Under the pieces are notes generated by a model that made no database searches, was not told where the DNA came from, and saw only the letters and a list, made by a program, of their open reading frames with translations. A stretch of DNA of 64,000 bases from Pseudomonas sp. KBW05 (GTDB lineage: Bacteria > Pseudomonadota > Gammaproteobacteria > Pseudomonadales > Pseudomonadaceae), in contig NZ_QAJM01000008.1 of the NCBI RefSeq assembly GCF_003852405.1, forward strand, positions 102,567-166,566. The letters are read 5' to 3'. Shown here in pieces: positions 1 to 9,478 of this stretch. The translations under genes were made by a program, and so were the position numbers. Each line of letters opens with the position of its first letter. Position 1 is the first letter of the stretch.

Positions 1-98
1 TCGGTGAGGACGGGGCGAATCTTAATGGCGCTTTGGAAGTGTGTCAAATTTATTTTCAACATTTTCCAAAGTTTTTTGCCGGGATAACAATCACTTAC

Positions 99-130
99 CG
101 GCGAAACCCCGGAAAACCGGGGTTTCGCCG
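99..130 (-). terminator. Hairpin terminator downstream of gltX
   Basis: A perfect 14-bp stem (CGGCGAAACCCCGG and its complement) closes an AAAA loop just past the gltX stop codon. The T-tract on the minus strand is weak, so it may stop transcription only partly. Bases 1-98 left of it contain nothing I can identify. Confidence 0.75.
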
Positions 131-144
131 TTGCAGCAGGCTTA

Positions 145-1626
145 TTAGGCGATAGCGCCCAACAGCTTTTCCCACTCTTTGTTTTCTTTCTTCGAGACAC
201 CACCAAGCAAATCAAGGGCTTGGCGCAGACGGAAACGGGTGAGGTCCGGGCCGAGAATTTCCATCGCATCGAGCACCGACACCGAACTGGCCTGCCCGGT
301 GATCGCGGCAAACATCAGCGGCATGGCATCGCGCAGCTTCAACTCCAGGGATTCCACCACCGCCTGGATCGTCGCGGTGATCGCATCCTTCTCCCACTGG
401 CGCAGGCTTTCCAGCTTCCACAGGATCAACTGCATCAACTGGCGCACCTGGTCGCCCGAGAGTTTCTTGGATTCGAACAGCTTGGCATCCGGGTTCACCC
501 CCCCGGCAAAGAAGAAGCTGGCCAACGGCGCGACCTGGCTGAACGTCTCCACCCTGCCCTGCACCAGCGGCGCGATCTTCATCATGTACTCAGGGTTCAG
601 CGCCCACTGCTGCACACGGCTGGCGAACTCTTCCACCGGCAGGTCACGCAGCCACTGGCCGTTGAGCCACGACAGTTTCTCGATGTCGAAGATCGGCCCA
701 CCCAGGGAAACGCGAGACAGGTCGAAGTTGTCGACCATTTCCTGCAACGAGAACTTCTCGCGCTCGTCCGGCATCGACCAACCCATGCGGCCCAGGTAGT
801 TGAGCATCGCTTCCGGCATAAAGCCCATGCGCTCGTAGAACGTCACCGAGGTCGGGTTCTTGCGCTTGGACAGCTTGCTCTTGTCCGGATTACGCAACAG
901 CGGCATGTAGCACAGCTGCGGTTGTTCCCAGCCGAAGTATTCGTAGAGCAGGATCAGCTTCGGCGCCGATGGCAGCCATTCTTCGCCGCGCAGCACGTGG
1001 GTGATGCCCATCAGGTGATCGTCGACCACGTTGGCCAGGAAGTACGTCGGCAGGCCGTCGGTCTTCATCAGCACTTGCATGTCCATACGATCCCACGGGA
1101 TCTCGACGTCACCGCGCAGCATGTCCGGCACCACGCACACGCCTTCGCTCGGCACTTTCATGCGGATCACGTGGGGCTCGCCGGCCGCCAGGCGCTGCGC
1201 CACTTCTTCCTTGGACAGCAGCAGCGCGCGGCCATCGTAACGCGGGGTTTCGCCGCGGGCCTGTTGCTCGGCGCGCATCTGGTCCAGTTCTTCAGCAGTG
1301 CAGAAGCACGGGAACGCATGGCCCATGTCGACCAGTTGCTGGGTGTACTGCTTGTAGATGTCGCTGCGCTCGCTCTGGCGATACGGGCCGTGTGGGCCGC
1401 CGACGTCCGGGCCTTCGGCCCAGGTAATGCCCAACCAGCGCAGGGCATCGAAAATCTGCTGCTCCGACTCGCGGGTCGAGCGCACCTGGTCGGTGTCTTC
1501 GATCCGCAAGATGAATTCACCACCGTGCTGCTTGGCAAAGCAGTAGTTGAACAAGGCGATGTAGGCAGTGCCGACGTGGGGATCCCCAGTAGGCGATGGC
1601 GCGATGCGCGTGCGGACGGTGGTCAT
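145..1626 (-). CDS. gltX: Glutamyl-tRNA synthetase
   Basis: Charges tRNA-Glu with glutamate in the cytoplasm (class I aminoacyl-tRNA synthetase). The 493-residue product starts [20 protein letters not shown], which holds the HIGH-like motif (PHVGT), and carries the KMSKS-like motif KLSKRK near residue 250. The length is normal for bacterial GluRS. The reading frame stays open for 34 codons upstream, but the ATG at 1626 gives the family N-terminus. The gene ends at a strong hairpin and is transcribed away from the efflux genes to its right. Confidence 0.96.
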   Translation of the reverse strand: MTTVRTRIAPSPTGDPHVGTAYIALFNYCFAKQHGGEFILRIEDTDQVRSTRESEQQIFDALRWLGITWAEGPDVGGPHGPYRQSERSDIYKQYTQQLVDMGHAFPCFCTAEELDQMRAEQQARGETPRYDGRALLLSKEEVAQRLAAGEPHVIRMKVPSEGVCVVPDMLRGDVEIPWDRMDMQVLMKTDGLPTYFLANVVDDHLMGITHVLRGEEWLPSAPKLILLYEYFGWEQPQLCYMPLLRNPDKSKLSKRKNPTSVTFYERMGFMPEAMLNYLGRMGWSMPDEREKFSLQEMVDNFDLSRVSLGGPIFDIEKLSWLNGQWLRDLPVEEFASRVQQWALNPEYMMKIAPLVQGRVETFSQVAPLASFFFAGGVNPDAKLFESKKLSGDQVRQLMQLILWKLESLRQWEKDAITATIQAVVESLELKLRDAMPLMFAAITGQASSVSVLDAMEILGPDLTRFRLRQALDLLGGVSKKENKEWEKLLGAIA

Positions 1627-1822
1627 GGCGGGTCTCGAATGGGCGATAAAACTAGAATTGAAACAAGGGGCGAATGGTAACAGCCCTCGGCACTTGGGCT
1701 CCAGCACCCACCTTATCGAGCATGGCATTTAGGCCAAGCTTCGGTCTCAACGTCAGTCATGGCTATTGGACAGATGCTTGGGTGGCTATATTCCATTACC
1801 TCTTGTTACAGACACTGCCCCC

Positions 1823-2869
1823 ATGCCAGCCCCACTCAAGCGCCGCCTGTTTATCTTCGTGTTTATCGTGATCCTGATCGGCCTGGGTTTCTTCGCCCAC
1901 TGGTTCTTCAAGGGCCGCTTTTATGAAAGCACCGACAATGCCTACGTGCAGGGCGAAATCACCCGCGTCTCCAGCCAGCTCGGCGCACGCATCGTCGACG
2001 TGAAGGTGGGCGACAACGAACACGTACAAAAAGGCCAGCTCCTGGTGCAGCTCGAAGGCGACGACTTCCACCTCGCCGTCGACCGCGCCAACGCCGCCCT
2101 GGCCATGCGCGAAGCCGAACGCACCCAGGCCCAGAGCAAGCTCACCCAACAAGCCAGCCTGATCGCCGCCGGCGCGGCCAAAGTGGCGTCGAGCCAGGCC
2201 AGCCTGGGCCGCTCGCAGATCGACTTGTCCCGCGCACAAACCCTGCGCAAACCGGGCTATGTCTCGGAAGAACGCGTGACCACCCTGTCCGCCGACAACC
2301 ACATCGCCCGCTCCCAGGTGACCATGGCCGAGGCCGATTTGCAGGGCCAGCGCCAGCAGGTCAACGCCCTCAACGCCGAAATCAAGCGCCTCGACGCGCT
2401 GATTTCCAACGCCAGGACCGACCTGGCCCAGGCCGAACTCAACCTCACCCGCAGCGAAATCCACGCACCCATCAGCGGCCTCGTCGGCCAGCGCGCCGCG
2501 CGCAACGGCCAGTACGTGCAGGCCGGCGCCTACCTTCTGTCCATCGTTCCCGACCAGGACATCTGGATCCAGGCCAACTTCAAGGAGACCCAGATCGGCC
2601 ACATGCAGCCCGGGCAAAAAGCCCAACTGACCTTCGACGCCTACGCCGACACGCCCATCGACGCGCGGGTAGACAGCCTTTTCGCCGCTTCCGGCGCACA
2701 GTTCAGCCTGCTGCCACCAGACAATGCCACGGGCAACTTCACCAAAGTCGTACAACGGATTCCGGTAAAACTCACTTTCGCGGCGGATAACCCCCTTCAC
2801 GGCAAGATCCGTCCCGGCATGTCCGTGACCGTCAAAGTGAACATCCAAGACCAGCCTGATGGCCGGTGA
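1823..2869 (+). CDS. HlyD/EmrA-family membrane fusion protein
   Basis: Periplasmic adaptor subunit of a tripartite efflux pump, 348 residues. One N-terminal membrane anchor (about residues 8-28) is followed by the motif STDNAYVQGEI, typical of EmrA/HlyD proteins. A long alpha-helical hairpin (about 90-210) follows, then a lipoyl/beta-barrel part containing APISGLVGQR. I chose the ATG at 1823 because the anchor starts immediately after it; the open frame extends upstream without family likeness. It overlaps the next gene by 11 bp, so the two are almost certainly co-translated and co-functional. No outer-membrane factor gene is adjacent, so it probably uses a TolC-like protein encoded elsewhere. 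Confidence 0.9.
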   Translation: MPAPLKRRLFIFVFIVILIGLGFFAHWFFKGRFYESTDNAYVQGEITRVSSQLGARIVDVKVGDNEHVQKGQLLVQLEGDDFHLAVDRANAALAMREAERTQAQSKLTQQASLIAAGAAKVASSQASLGRSQIDLSRAQTLRKPGYVSEERVTTLSADNHIARSQVTMAEADLQGQRQQVNALNAEIKRLDALISNARTDLAQAELNLTRSEIHAPISGLVGQRAARNGQYVQAGAYLLSIVPDQDIWIQANFKETQIGHMQPGQKAQLTFDAYADTPIDARVDSLFAASGAQFSLLPPDNATGNFTKVVQRIPVKLTFAADNPLHGKIRPGMSVTVKVNIQDQPDGR

Positions 2870-4409
2870 TCAACTGCTGCGCCCGGTCGGCGAACCGACC
2901 CGGCGCGACTGGATCGCGGTGATGAGCGTGATGCTCGGCGCGTTCATGGCGGTGCTCGACATCCAGATCACCAACTCGTCGCTCAAGGACATCCAGGGCG
3001 CGCTGTCAGCCACCCTGGAAGAAGGCTCGTGGATTTCCACCTCCTACCTTGTCGCCGAAATCATCATGATCCCCCTCACCGCCTGGCTGGTGCAGCTGCT
3101 CTCGGCGCGGCGGCTGGCGGTGTGGGTGTCGGTGGGGTTCCTGATCGCCTCGCTGATGTGCTCCATGGCCTGGAGCCTGGAAAGCATGATCGTGTTCCGC
3201 GCCCTGCAAGGCTTCACCGGCGGCGCGCTGATCCCGCTGGCGTTCACCCTCACCCTGATCAAGCTGCCCGAACACCACCGTGCCAAAGGCATGGCTATGT
3301 TCGCCATGACCGCCACCTTCGCCCCGTCCATCGGCCCGACCATCGGCGGTTGGCTCACCGAGAACTGGGGCTGGGAGTACATCTTCTACATCAACGTGCC
3401 ACCGGGCCTCCTGATGATCGCCGGGCTGCTTTACGGCCTGGAGAAAAAGGCGTCGAACTGGGACCTGCTGAAAAGCACCGACTACCTGGGCATCGTCACC
3501 CTCGCGGTGGGCCTTGGCTGCTTGCAGGTGTTTCTCGAAGAAGGCCACCGCAAGGACTGGCTCGAATCCAGCCTGATCGTCAGCCTCGGCAGCATCGCCC
3601 TGCTCAGCCTGATCACCTTTGTCATCGTGCAGCTCTCCAAGCCCAACCCGCTGATCAACCTGGGCATCCTGGCCAACCGCAATTTCGGCCTGTCGAGCAT
3701 CGCCAGCCTGGGCATGGGCGTGGGCCTGTACGGCTCGATCTACCTGTTGCCGCTGTACCTGGCGCAGATCCAGAACTACAACGCGCTGCAGATCGGCGAA
3801 GTGATCATGTGGATGGGCGTGCCCCAGCTGTTTCTGATCCCGCTGGTGCCGAAGCTGATGAAGTACGTGTCGCCGAAATGGCTATGCACCGTGGGATTCG
3901 GCCTGTTCGGCCTGGCGAGTTTTTCCTCGGGGGTGCTCAACCCGGACTTCGCCGGCAGCCAGTTCAACCAGATCCAGATCATCCGCGCCCTTGGCCAGCC
4001 GCTGATCATGGTCACCATCTCGTTGATCGCCACCGCGTACATCCTGCCCCAGGACGCGGGTTCGGCGTCGAGCCTGTTCAACATCCTGCGCAACCTCGGC
4101 GGCGCCATCGGCATTGCGCTGCTGGCGACCTTGCTGGATGCGCGCACCAAGACCTACTTCGATTATTTACGCGAGGCGCTGGTACCGACCAACCCGCAGG
4201 TGGCGGAACGCTTGGCGACGCTGGCGCAGACGTTCGGCAGCGACACGGCGGCGCTGGGCAAGCTCAGTGAGATCACGCACCAGCAGGCGCAGATCATGGC
4301 CTACAACGATGCGTTTCACTTTGTCGGGTTGGCGCTGGGGATCAGTATGGTTGCGGTGTTGCTGACCAAGGCCTTGCCGGCGGGATTGAAGGCTGGGGAG
4401 AGTCATTGA
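2859..4409 (+). CDS. DHA2-family (EmrB/QacA) drug efflux transporter
   Basis: Inner-membrane proton-driven exporter of 516 residues with about 14 predicted membrane segments. It starts with an ordinary cytoplasmic N-terminus, and segment 1 contains AVLDIQITNSSLKDIQGAL, the DHA2 motif D1. The motif GPTIGGWLTENWGWEYIF lies near residue 155. It overlaps the upstream adaptor gene, which with this family implies an EmrAB-like pump. Substrates cannot be read from the sequence; lipophilic drugs, uncouplers or self-made metabolites are usual. A REP pair follows the stop codon. Confidence 0.92.
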   Translation: MAGDQLLRPVGEPTRRDWIAVMSVMLGAFMAVLDIQITNSSLKDIQGALSATLEEGSWISTSYLVAEIIMIPLTAWLVQLLSARRLAVWVSVGFLIASLMCSMAWSLESMIVFRALQGFTGGALIPLAFTLTLIKLPEHHRAKGMAMFAMTATFAPSIGPTIGGWLTENWGWEYIFYINVPPGLLMIAGLLYGLEKKASNWDLLKSTDYLGIVTLAVGLGCLQVFLEEGHRKDWLESSLIVSLGSIALLSLITFVIVQLSKPNPLINLGILANRNFGLSSIASLGMGVGLYGSIYLLPLYLAQIQNYNALQIGEVIMWMGVPQLFLIPLVPKLMKYVSPKWLCTVGFGLFGLASFSSGVLNPDFAGSQFNQIQIIRALGQPLIMVTISLIATAYILPQDAGSASSLFNILRNLGGAIGIALLATLLDARTKTYFDYLREALVPTNPQVAERLATLAQTFGSDTAALGKLSEITHQQAQIMAYNDAFHFVGLALGISMVAVLLTKALPAGLKAGESH

Positions 4410-4422
4410 GACCGTGGAGCCC

Positions 4423-4506
4423 CATTCGCGAGCAAGCCCGCTCCCACATTTGACTGCATTTCAAAGTTGGAACACGGTCAAGAGTGGGAGCGGGCTTGCT
4501 CGCGAA
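4423..4506. repeat. REP pair, GCGGGCTTGCTCGC family
   Basis: Two inverted copies of GTGGGAGCGGGCTTGCTCGC (4423-4447 and 4484-4506) lie between the convergent efflux and uvrB genes. The order of the half-sites is reversed compared with the other pairs of this family in the window: here the GTGGGAG ends face inwards. Confidence 0.9.
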
Positions 4507-4529
4507 GAGGCCCGCCCAGTCACTACAAA

Positions 4530-6545
4530 TCAAACAGCCAGCAATCGCTCGCGCAACTTGCCAATCTCATCCCGCGTCTGCGCCGCCGCCTCAAACTCCA
4601 GATCCCGCGCCAACTGGTACATCTTCTCTTCCAACTGACGAATCCGCTTGGTGATCTCACTCGGCGAGCGCAGTTCGTTCTCGTACTTGGCGCTTTCCTC
4701 GGCGGCCTTGGCCATGCCTTTGCGCTTCTTGCTACGCGAGCCCGGCACGACGGCGCCTTCCATGATGTCAGCGACATCCTTGAACACGCCCTTGGGCGTA
4801 ATGCCGTTGGCCAGGTTAAAGGCAATCTGCTTGTCGCGACGACGCTCAGTCTCGCCAATCGCGCGCTCCATGGAGCCGGTGATGCGGTCGGCGTAGAGAA
4901 TCGCCCGGCCATTGAGGTTACGCGCGGCGCGGCCGATGGTCTGGATCAGCGAGCGCTCGGAGCGCAAGAAGCCCTCCTTGTCGGCATCGAGGATCGCCAC
5001 CAGCGACACTTCCGGCATGTCCAGGCCTTCACGCAGCAGGTTGATCCCCACCAGCACATCAAAGGTGCCCAGGCGCAGGTCGCGGATGATTTCCACACGC
5101 TCCACGGTGTCGATGTCCGAGTGCAGGTAGCGCACGCGCACGCCGTGGTCGGCCAGGTAGTCGGTCAAGTCTTCGGACATGCGCTTGGTCAGCGTGGTGA
5201 CCAGCACCCGCTCTTCCAGGGCCACGCGCTTGTTGATTTCGGAGAGCAAATCGTCGACTTGGGTCAGCGCCGGGCGGATTTCGATCTGCGGGTCCACCAG
5301 ACCGGTCGGGCGCACCAGCTGCTCGATCACCCGGCCGGCATGCTCGGCCTCGTAGTTGCCCGGCGTGGCGGACACGAAGATGGTCTGCGGGCTGATGCTT
5401 TCCCATTCGTCAAAACGCATCGGCCGGTTATCCAGCGCCGAGGGCAGGCGGAAACCGTATTCCACCAGCGTCTCTTTACGCGAACGGTCGCCCTTATACA
5501 TCGCGCCGACCTGCGGCACGCTGACGTGGGATTCGTCGATCACCAGCAACGCGTCGGCGGGCAGGTAGTCATACAAGGTCGGCGGCGGCGCGCCGGATTC
5601 GCGGCCCGAGAGGTAGCGCGAGTAGTTTTCGATGCCGTTGCAGTAACCCAGCTCCAGGATCATCTCCAGGTCGAAACGGGTGCGCTGCTCCAGGCGCTGG
5701 GCTTCCACCAGCTTATTGTTGGCGCGCAGGTATTCGAGACGCTCGGCCAGTTCGACCTTGATGTGCTCGATGGCATCCAACAGGGTTTCACGCGGGGTGA
5801 CGTAGTGGCTTTTCGGATAGAACGTGAAGCGCGGCAACTTGCGGATCACCTCGCCGGTCAACGGGTCGAAGGCCGACAGGCTCTCGACTTCATCGTCGAA
5901 CAGTTCGATGCGGATCGCTTCCAGGTCGGATTCGGCCGGGTACACATCGATCACATCGCCGCGCACGCGGAAGGTGGCGCGGGCAAAGTCCATGTCATTG
6001 CGGGTGTATTGCAAATCCGCCAGGCGGCGCAGCACTTCACGCTGGTCGAGTTTGTCGCCGCGATCAACGTGCAGCACCATCTTCAGATAGCTTTCCGGGC
6101 TGCCCAGGCCGTAGATGCACGACACCGTGGTGACGATGATCGCGTCCTTGCGCTCCAGCAGCGCCTTGGTCGCCGACAGCCGCATCTGCTCGATGTGGTC
6201 GTTGATCGACGCATCCTTCTCGATAAAGGTATCGGAGGACGGCACATAGGCTTCGGGCTGGTAGTAGTCGTAGTAGGAAACGAAGTACTCGACGGCGTTG
6301 TTCGGGAAGAACGACTTGAACTCGCCGTACAACTGCGCGGCCAGGGTCTTGTTCGGCGCCAACACCAGGGTGGGCCGGTTGACCTGGGCGATCACGTTGG
6401 CAATGCTGAAGGTCTTGCCCGAACCGGTCACCCCGAGCAGCGTCTGGTGGGCCAGGCCGGCCTCGATGCCTTCGACCATCAGGCGAATCGCCTCGGGTTG
6501 GTCGCCGGCGGGTTCAAAGCGGGTGACGAGTTGGAAATCCGACAT
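4530..6545 (-). CDS. uvrB: UvrABC excinuclease subunit B
   Basis: DNA-damage-recognition helicase of nucleotide excision repair; it receives damaged DNA from UvrA and presents it to UvrC. The 671-residue product begins [20 protein letters not shown]. It has Walker [10 protein letters not shown] near residue 40, the beta-hairpin region rich in Tyr ([11 protein letters not shown]) near 95, helicase motifs including DESH, and a C-terminal UVR coiled-coil motif. Start 6545 was chosen over an upstream in-frame ATG because it matches the family N-terminus. I did not see a clear LexA box (CTG-N10-CAG) in the first ~100 bases upstream. Confidence 0.97.
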   Translation of the reverse strand: MSDFQLVTRFEPAGDQPEAIRLMVEGIEAGLAHQTLLGVTGSGKTFSIANVIAQVNRPTLVLAPNKTLAAQLYGEFKSFFPNNAVEYFVSYYDYYQPEAYVPSSDTFIEKDASINDHIEQMRLSATKALLERKDAIIVTTVSCIYGLGSPESYLKMVLHVDRGDKLDQREVLRRLADLQYTRNDMDFARATFRVRGDVIDVYPAESDLEAIRIELFDDEVESLSAFDPLTGEVIRKLPRFTFYPKSHYVTPRETLLDAIEHIKVELAERLEYLRANNKLVEAQRLEQRTRFDLEMILELGYCNGIENYSRYLSGRESGAPPPTLYDYLPADALLVIDESHVSVPQVGAMYKGDRSRKETLVEYGFRLPSALDNRPMRFDEWESISPQTIFVSATPGNYEAEHAGRVIEQLVRPTGLVDPQIEIRPALTQVDDLLSEINKRVALEERVLVTTLTKRMSEDLTDYLADHGVRVRYLHSDIDTVERVEIIRDLRLGTFDVLVGINLLREGLDMPEVSLVAILDADKEGFLRSERSLIQTIGRAARNLNGRAILYADRITGSMERAIGETERRRDKQIAFNLANGITPKGVFKDVADIMEGAVVPGSRSKKRKGMAKAAEESAKYENELRSPSEITKRIRQLEEKMYQLARDLEFEAAAQTRDEIGKLRERLLAV

Positions 6546-6888
6546 AACGTACCTCTTGAAGTCACCCCAGACTGTAAACCCGTCGGGAACGAAAAAGACC
6601 GCCACCCACGAAAAATCAGAGCGGGCAGCAGGAAAAAACCATGATAGCCGTAGAAGTGGTGGCGAATGTGACGGGTTTCAAGGCAATCGTCTTACACGCC
6701 TTGCCCGGCCAATGTTGCAATAAGACTAACGGTCAGCAAATAAACCGAAAAACTTGGCCGAAAAGCCGTTTCGGTTGTCGCCTCAGGCGGTGATGGCCTC
6801 TATACTAGCTCCCCGTTTGTGCACCGCTCTAGTGCATTCGGCTGGAGCGCGACACGTCCCTCCATTCCCCCATAGAGCTGCCGCAAAA
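6546..6888. other. Divergent intergenic region uvrB / aminotransferase
   Basis: 343 bp without a convincing gene. It must hold the promoters of uvrB (leftward) and the aminotransferase (rightward). A TATACT hexamer at 6801-6806, about 83 bp before the aminotransferase ATG, is a plausible -10 box; no good -35 at standard spacing is visible. Confidence 0.4.
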
Positions 6889-8085
6889 ATGAGCCTGTTC
6901 TCCGCTGTCGAAATGGCACCACGCGATCCTATCCTGGGCCTCAACGAAGCATTCAACGCCGATACACGAACCACCAAGGTCAACCTTGGCGTAGGCGTTT
7001 ACTGCAACGAGGAGGGGAAGATTCCACTCTTGCGTGCCGTTGCCGAAGCGGAAGCCATTCGCGTGGCGCAACATGCCGCCCGTGGCTACTTGCCAATCGA
7101 CGGCATCGCGGCCTACGACAAGGCCGTACAAACCCTGCTGTTTGGCGCTGAATCGCCGCTGCTGGCCGCTGGCCGCGTCACCACCGTGCAAGCGGTTGGC
7201 GGCACCGGCGCGCTGAAAATCGGCGCTGACTTCCTCAAGCAACTGCTGCCAGACGCCGTCGTCGCCATCAGCGACCCAAGCTGGGAAAACCACCGCGCGC
7301 TGTTCGAAACCGCCGGTTTCCCGGTGCAGAACTACCGCTACTACGACGCCGCCACCCACGACGTCAACCGTGCCGGCCTGCTCGAAGACCTCAACGCCCT
7401 GCCGCCACAGTCCATCGTGGTGCTGCACGCTTGCTGCCACAACCCGACCGGCGTCGACCTGAGCCCGGCCGACTGGCAGAACGTGCTGGACGTGGTCAAG
7501 GCCAAGAACCTCGTGCCGTTCCTCGACATGGCCTACCAGGGCTTTGGCGACGGCATCGACGAAGACGCCGCCGCTGTGCGCCTGTTCGCTGAGTCGGGCC
7601 TGACCTTCTTTGTGTCCAGCTCGTTCTCCAAGTCGTTCTCGCTGTACGGCGAACGCGTCGGCGCACTGTCCATCGTCGGCGAGTCCAAGGAAGAAAGCGC
7701 GCGCATCCTGTCCCAGGTCAAACGCGTGATCCGCACCAACTACTCCAACCCACCGACCCATGGCGCGGCGATTGTAGCCGCTGTGCTGAACAGCCCTGAG
7801 CTGCGCGCCCAGTGGGAAGCCGAACTGGCAGAAATGCGCCTGCGCATTCGTGGCATGCGTGAGCAAATGGTGTCGGAATTGGCCAAGGCCGCTCCGGGCC
7901 ACGACTTCAGCTTCGTCGGGCGCCAGCGTGGGATGTTCTCCTACTCCGGCCTGAGCGTTGAGCAAGTCACCCGCCTGCGCACCGAGTTCGGCATCTACGC
8001 CCTCGACACTGGCCGTATCTGTGTGGCGGCGTTGAACCAGTCGAACATCAACGCGGTCACAAAGGCAATCGTTCAGGTGCTGTAA
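6889..8085 (+). CDS. Aromatic/aspartate amino acid aminotransferase (TyrB/PhhC type)
   Basis: PLP-dependent class I aminotransferase of 398 residues, transferring amino groups between aromatic amino acids or aspartate and 2-oxoglutarate. Visible signatures are HACCHNPTGVDLS (PLP-binding Asn/Pro region), FLDMAYQGFGDG, and the lysine-bearing SSSFSKSFSLYGERVG near residue 245 that forms the internal aldimine. RTNYSNPPTHG follows. The ATG at 6889 was chosen because MSLFSAVEMAPRDPILGLNE is the family start; the 45 codons upstream do not resemble it. The gene stands alone with its own terminator. TyrB, AspC and PhhC cannot be told apart by sequence alone. Confidence 0.9.
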   Translation: MSLFSAVEMAPRDPILGLNEAFNADTRTTKVNLGVGVYCNEEGKIPLLRAVAEAEAIRVAQHAARGYLPIDGIAAYDKAVQTLLFGAESPLLAAGRVTTVQAVGGTGALKIGADFLKQLLPDAVVAISDPSWENHRALFETAGFPVQNYRYYDAATHDVNRAGLLEDLNALPPQSIVVLHACCHNPTGVDLSPADWQNVLDVVKAKNLVPFLDMAYQGFGDGIDEDAAAVRLFAESGLTFFVSSSFSKSFSLYGERVGALSIVGESKEESARILSQVKRVIRTNYSNPPTHGAAIVAAVLNSPELRAQWEAELAEMRLRIRGMREQMVSELAKAAPGHDFSFVGRQRGMFSYSGLSVEQVTRLRTEFGIYALDTGRICVAALNQSNINAVTKAIVQVL

Positions 8086-8106
8086 GCCTGTAGCTGTTGC
8101 ACAGGA

Positions 8107-8133
8107 GGGGAAGCCAATGGCTTCCCCTTTTTT
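8107..8133 (+). terminator. Rho-independent terminator of the aminotransferase gene
   Basis: GGGGAAGCCA/TGGCTTCCCC inverted repeat followed by a run of seven T residues, 20 bp after the stop codon. Confidence 0.88.
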
Positions 8134-8184
8134 GTCGCCAGCCCCTAGACTGAACCTTGCCCGCCCCTTTGCTGTGAGATCCTT

Positions 8185-8394
8185 ATGAGAAACGACGACC
8201 TGGACCTGCGTGCCGACCGTGACGAGCTGGATGATTACGCGCCGCGTGCGCCGCAGGTCAAGCGGCAGAAAAGCCTGGTGTTGCAGGTGGCGCTGGGTGT
8301 GTTCCTCGGTGGACTGGCGTTGTGGCTGGTGCAACTGGGTGCGACGGCGCTGATGACCAAACTTGCGATGGGCACCCTGCAGTTCGGCGGCTGA
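8185..8394 (+). CDS. Small single-pass membrane protein, unknown function
   Basis: 69 residues. The acidic N-terminal third (DDLDLRADRDELDDY) and a basic patch (KRQK) precede one hydrophobic segment (about residues 30-56, SLVLQVALGVFLGGLALWLV). The basic residues before the segment suggest the N-terminus stays in the cytoplasm. It has its own upstream gap after a terminator and is followed by a REP pair. I do not recognise a named family; its composition and codon use are like its neighbours, so it is probably a real conserved Pseudomonas gene. Confidence 0.75.
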   Translation: MRNDDLDLRADRDELDDYAPRAPQVKRQKSLVLQVALGVFLGGLALWLVQLGATALMTKLAMGTLQFGG

Positions 8395-8408
8395 TGAAGA
8401 TCAAAAAT

Positions 8409-8495
8409 GTGGGAGCGGGCTTGCTCGCGAATGCAGTGTGTCAGACGATACATGTGTAACTGAAACACCGCATTCGCGAGCAAGCCCGCTCCCAC
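8409..8495. repeat. REP pair (REPIN), GCGGGCTTGCTCGC family
   Basis: GTGGGAGCGGGCTTGCTCGCG at the left end and its reverse complement at the right end, separated by about 40 bp, in the gap between convergent genes. Confidence 0.9.
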
Positions 8496-8502
8496 ATTGG
8501 AT

Positions 8503-9387
8503 CTAGGTCGCTACTAGATTGCGTTCCTCCAGCAGCTTTACGAAGCTATTCAAACTCTGCGACACCGTGCCCCGCCGCCAGATCAGCCACGTGTGCAACA
8601 CCCGAAAGCTGTCCATCAGCGGCCACACGCTCACCGCCGCAAACCCCGGCATGCTTTCCAGCATGCTGCGCGGCATCAGGGCCAGGCCCGCGCCGGCGCT
8701 GACGCAGGCGAGCATGCCGTGGTACGACTCGATCTCGAAAATCTTGCCCGGCACCGCGCCGTCCTGGGAGAACCAGCGTTCAAAGTGGTGCCGGTAGGAG
8801 CAGTTCGAGCGAAAGGTGTAGATGTTCTCGCCGTTAACATCCTGCCCCCGGGTGATCGGCGCGTGATGCAACGGCGCGATCACCACCATCTCTTCTTCAA
8901 ACACCGCCACGCCTTCCAGCGTGGCGTGCAACACCGGCCCATCGACAAACGCCGCCGCCAGGCGCCCCGACAGTACGCCTTCGATCATCGTGCCCGACGG
9001 CCCGGTGCTCAGGTCCAGTTCGACTTTGGTGTGTTTCTGGTTATACGCCGCCAGCAGCGCCGGGATGCGCACCGCCGCCGTGCTTTCCAGTGACCCGAGG
9101 GCAAACGCGCCCTGGGGCTCCTCCCCCGCCACCGTCGCGCGGGCTTCCTGCACCAGGTCGAGGATGCGCCGCGCATAGCCGAGGAAGTTCCAGCCCGCCG
9201 GCGACAGGCGCAGGCGGCTCTTCTCGCGGATAAACAATTCCACGCCCAGGTCCTGCTCCAGTTGCTTGATGCGGGTGGTCAAGTTCGACGGCACCCGATG
9301 AATCAACTGCGCGGCGGCGCTGATGCTGCCTTGTTCGGCAACGGCCTTGAAAATTTCCAGCTGCACCAAGTCCAAGTCATTCTCCAA
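8503..9387 (-). CDS. LysR-family transcriptional regulator
   Basis: 294 residues. The N-terminal winged HTH (about residues 5-65, with [20 protein letters not shown]) is followed by a LysR substrate-binding domain (about 92-290). It is divergent from the aldehyde dehydrogenase gene across a 91-bp gap, so that gene is its most likely target. The AT-rich stretch around 9395-9415 could hold the operator. The effector is unknown. Confidence 0.9.
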   Translation of the reverse strand: MENDLDLVQLEIFKAVAEQGSISAAAQLIHRVPSNLTTRIKQLEQDLGVELFIREKSRLRLSPAGWNFLGYARRILDLVQEARATVAGEEPQGAFALGSLESTAAVRIPALLAAYNQKHTKVELDLSTGPSGTMIEGVLSGRLAAAFVDGPVLHATLEGVAVFEEEMVVIAPLHHAPITRGQDVNGENIYTFRSNCSYRHHFERWFSQDGAVPGKIFEIESYHGMLACVSAGAGLALMPRSMLESMPGFAAVSVWPLMDSFRVLHTWLIWRRGTVSQSLNSFVKLLEERNLVAT

Positions 9388-9478
9388 TCGTGAATGTATT
9401 GCTTAATATTATTCAGTTTCCAGAAAACAACCAGCCCCGTAACCTGAACTCAACTTACCCATTCAGCAGGACGGTGCC

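Noticed and set aside
220-1680. Long rightward open frame of 486 codons opposite gltX
   Set aside because: It is exactly antisense to a conserved gene and its product has low-complexity His/Gln/Arg composition typical of GC-rich shadow frames.
4467-6644. Rightward open frame of 725 codons opposite uvrB
   Set aside because: It is antisense to uvrB and an artefact of high third-position GC on the coding strand.
6546-6650. LexA box before uvrB
   Set aside because: No CTG-N10-CAG with an acceptable fit was seen near the start.
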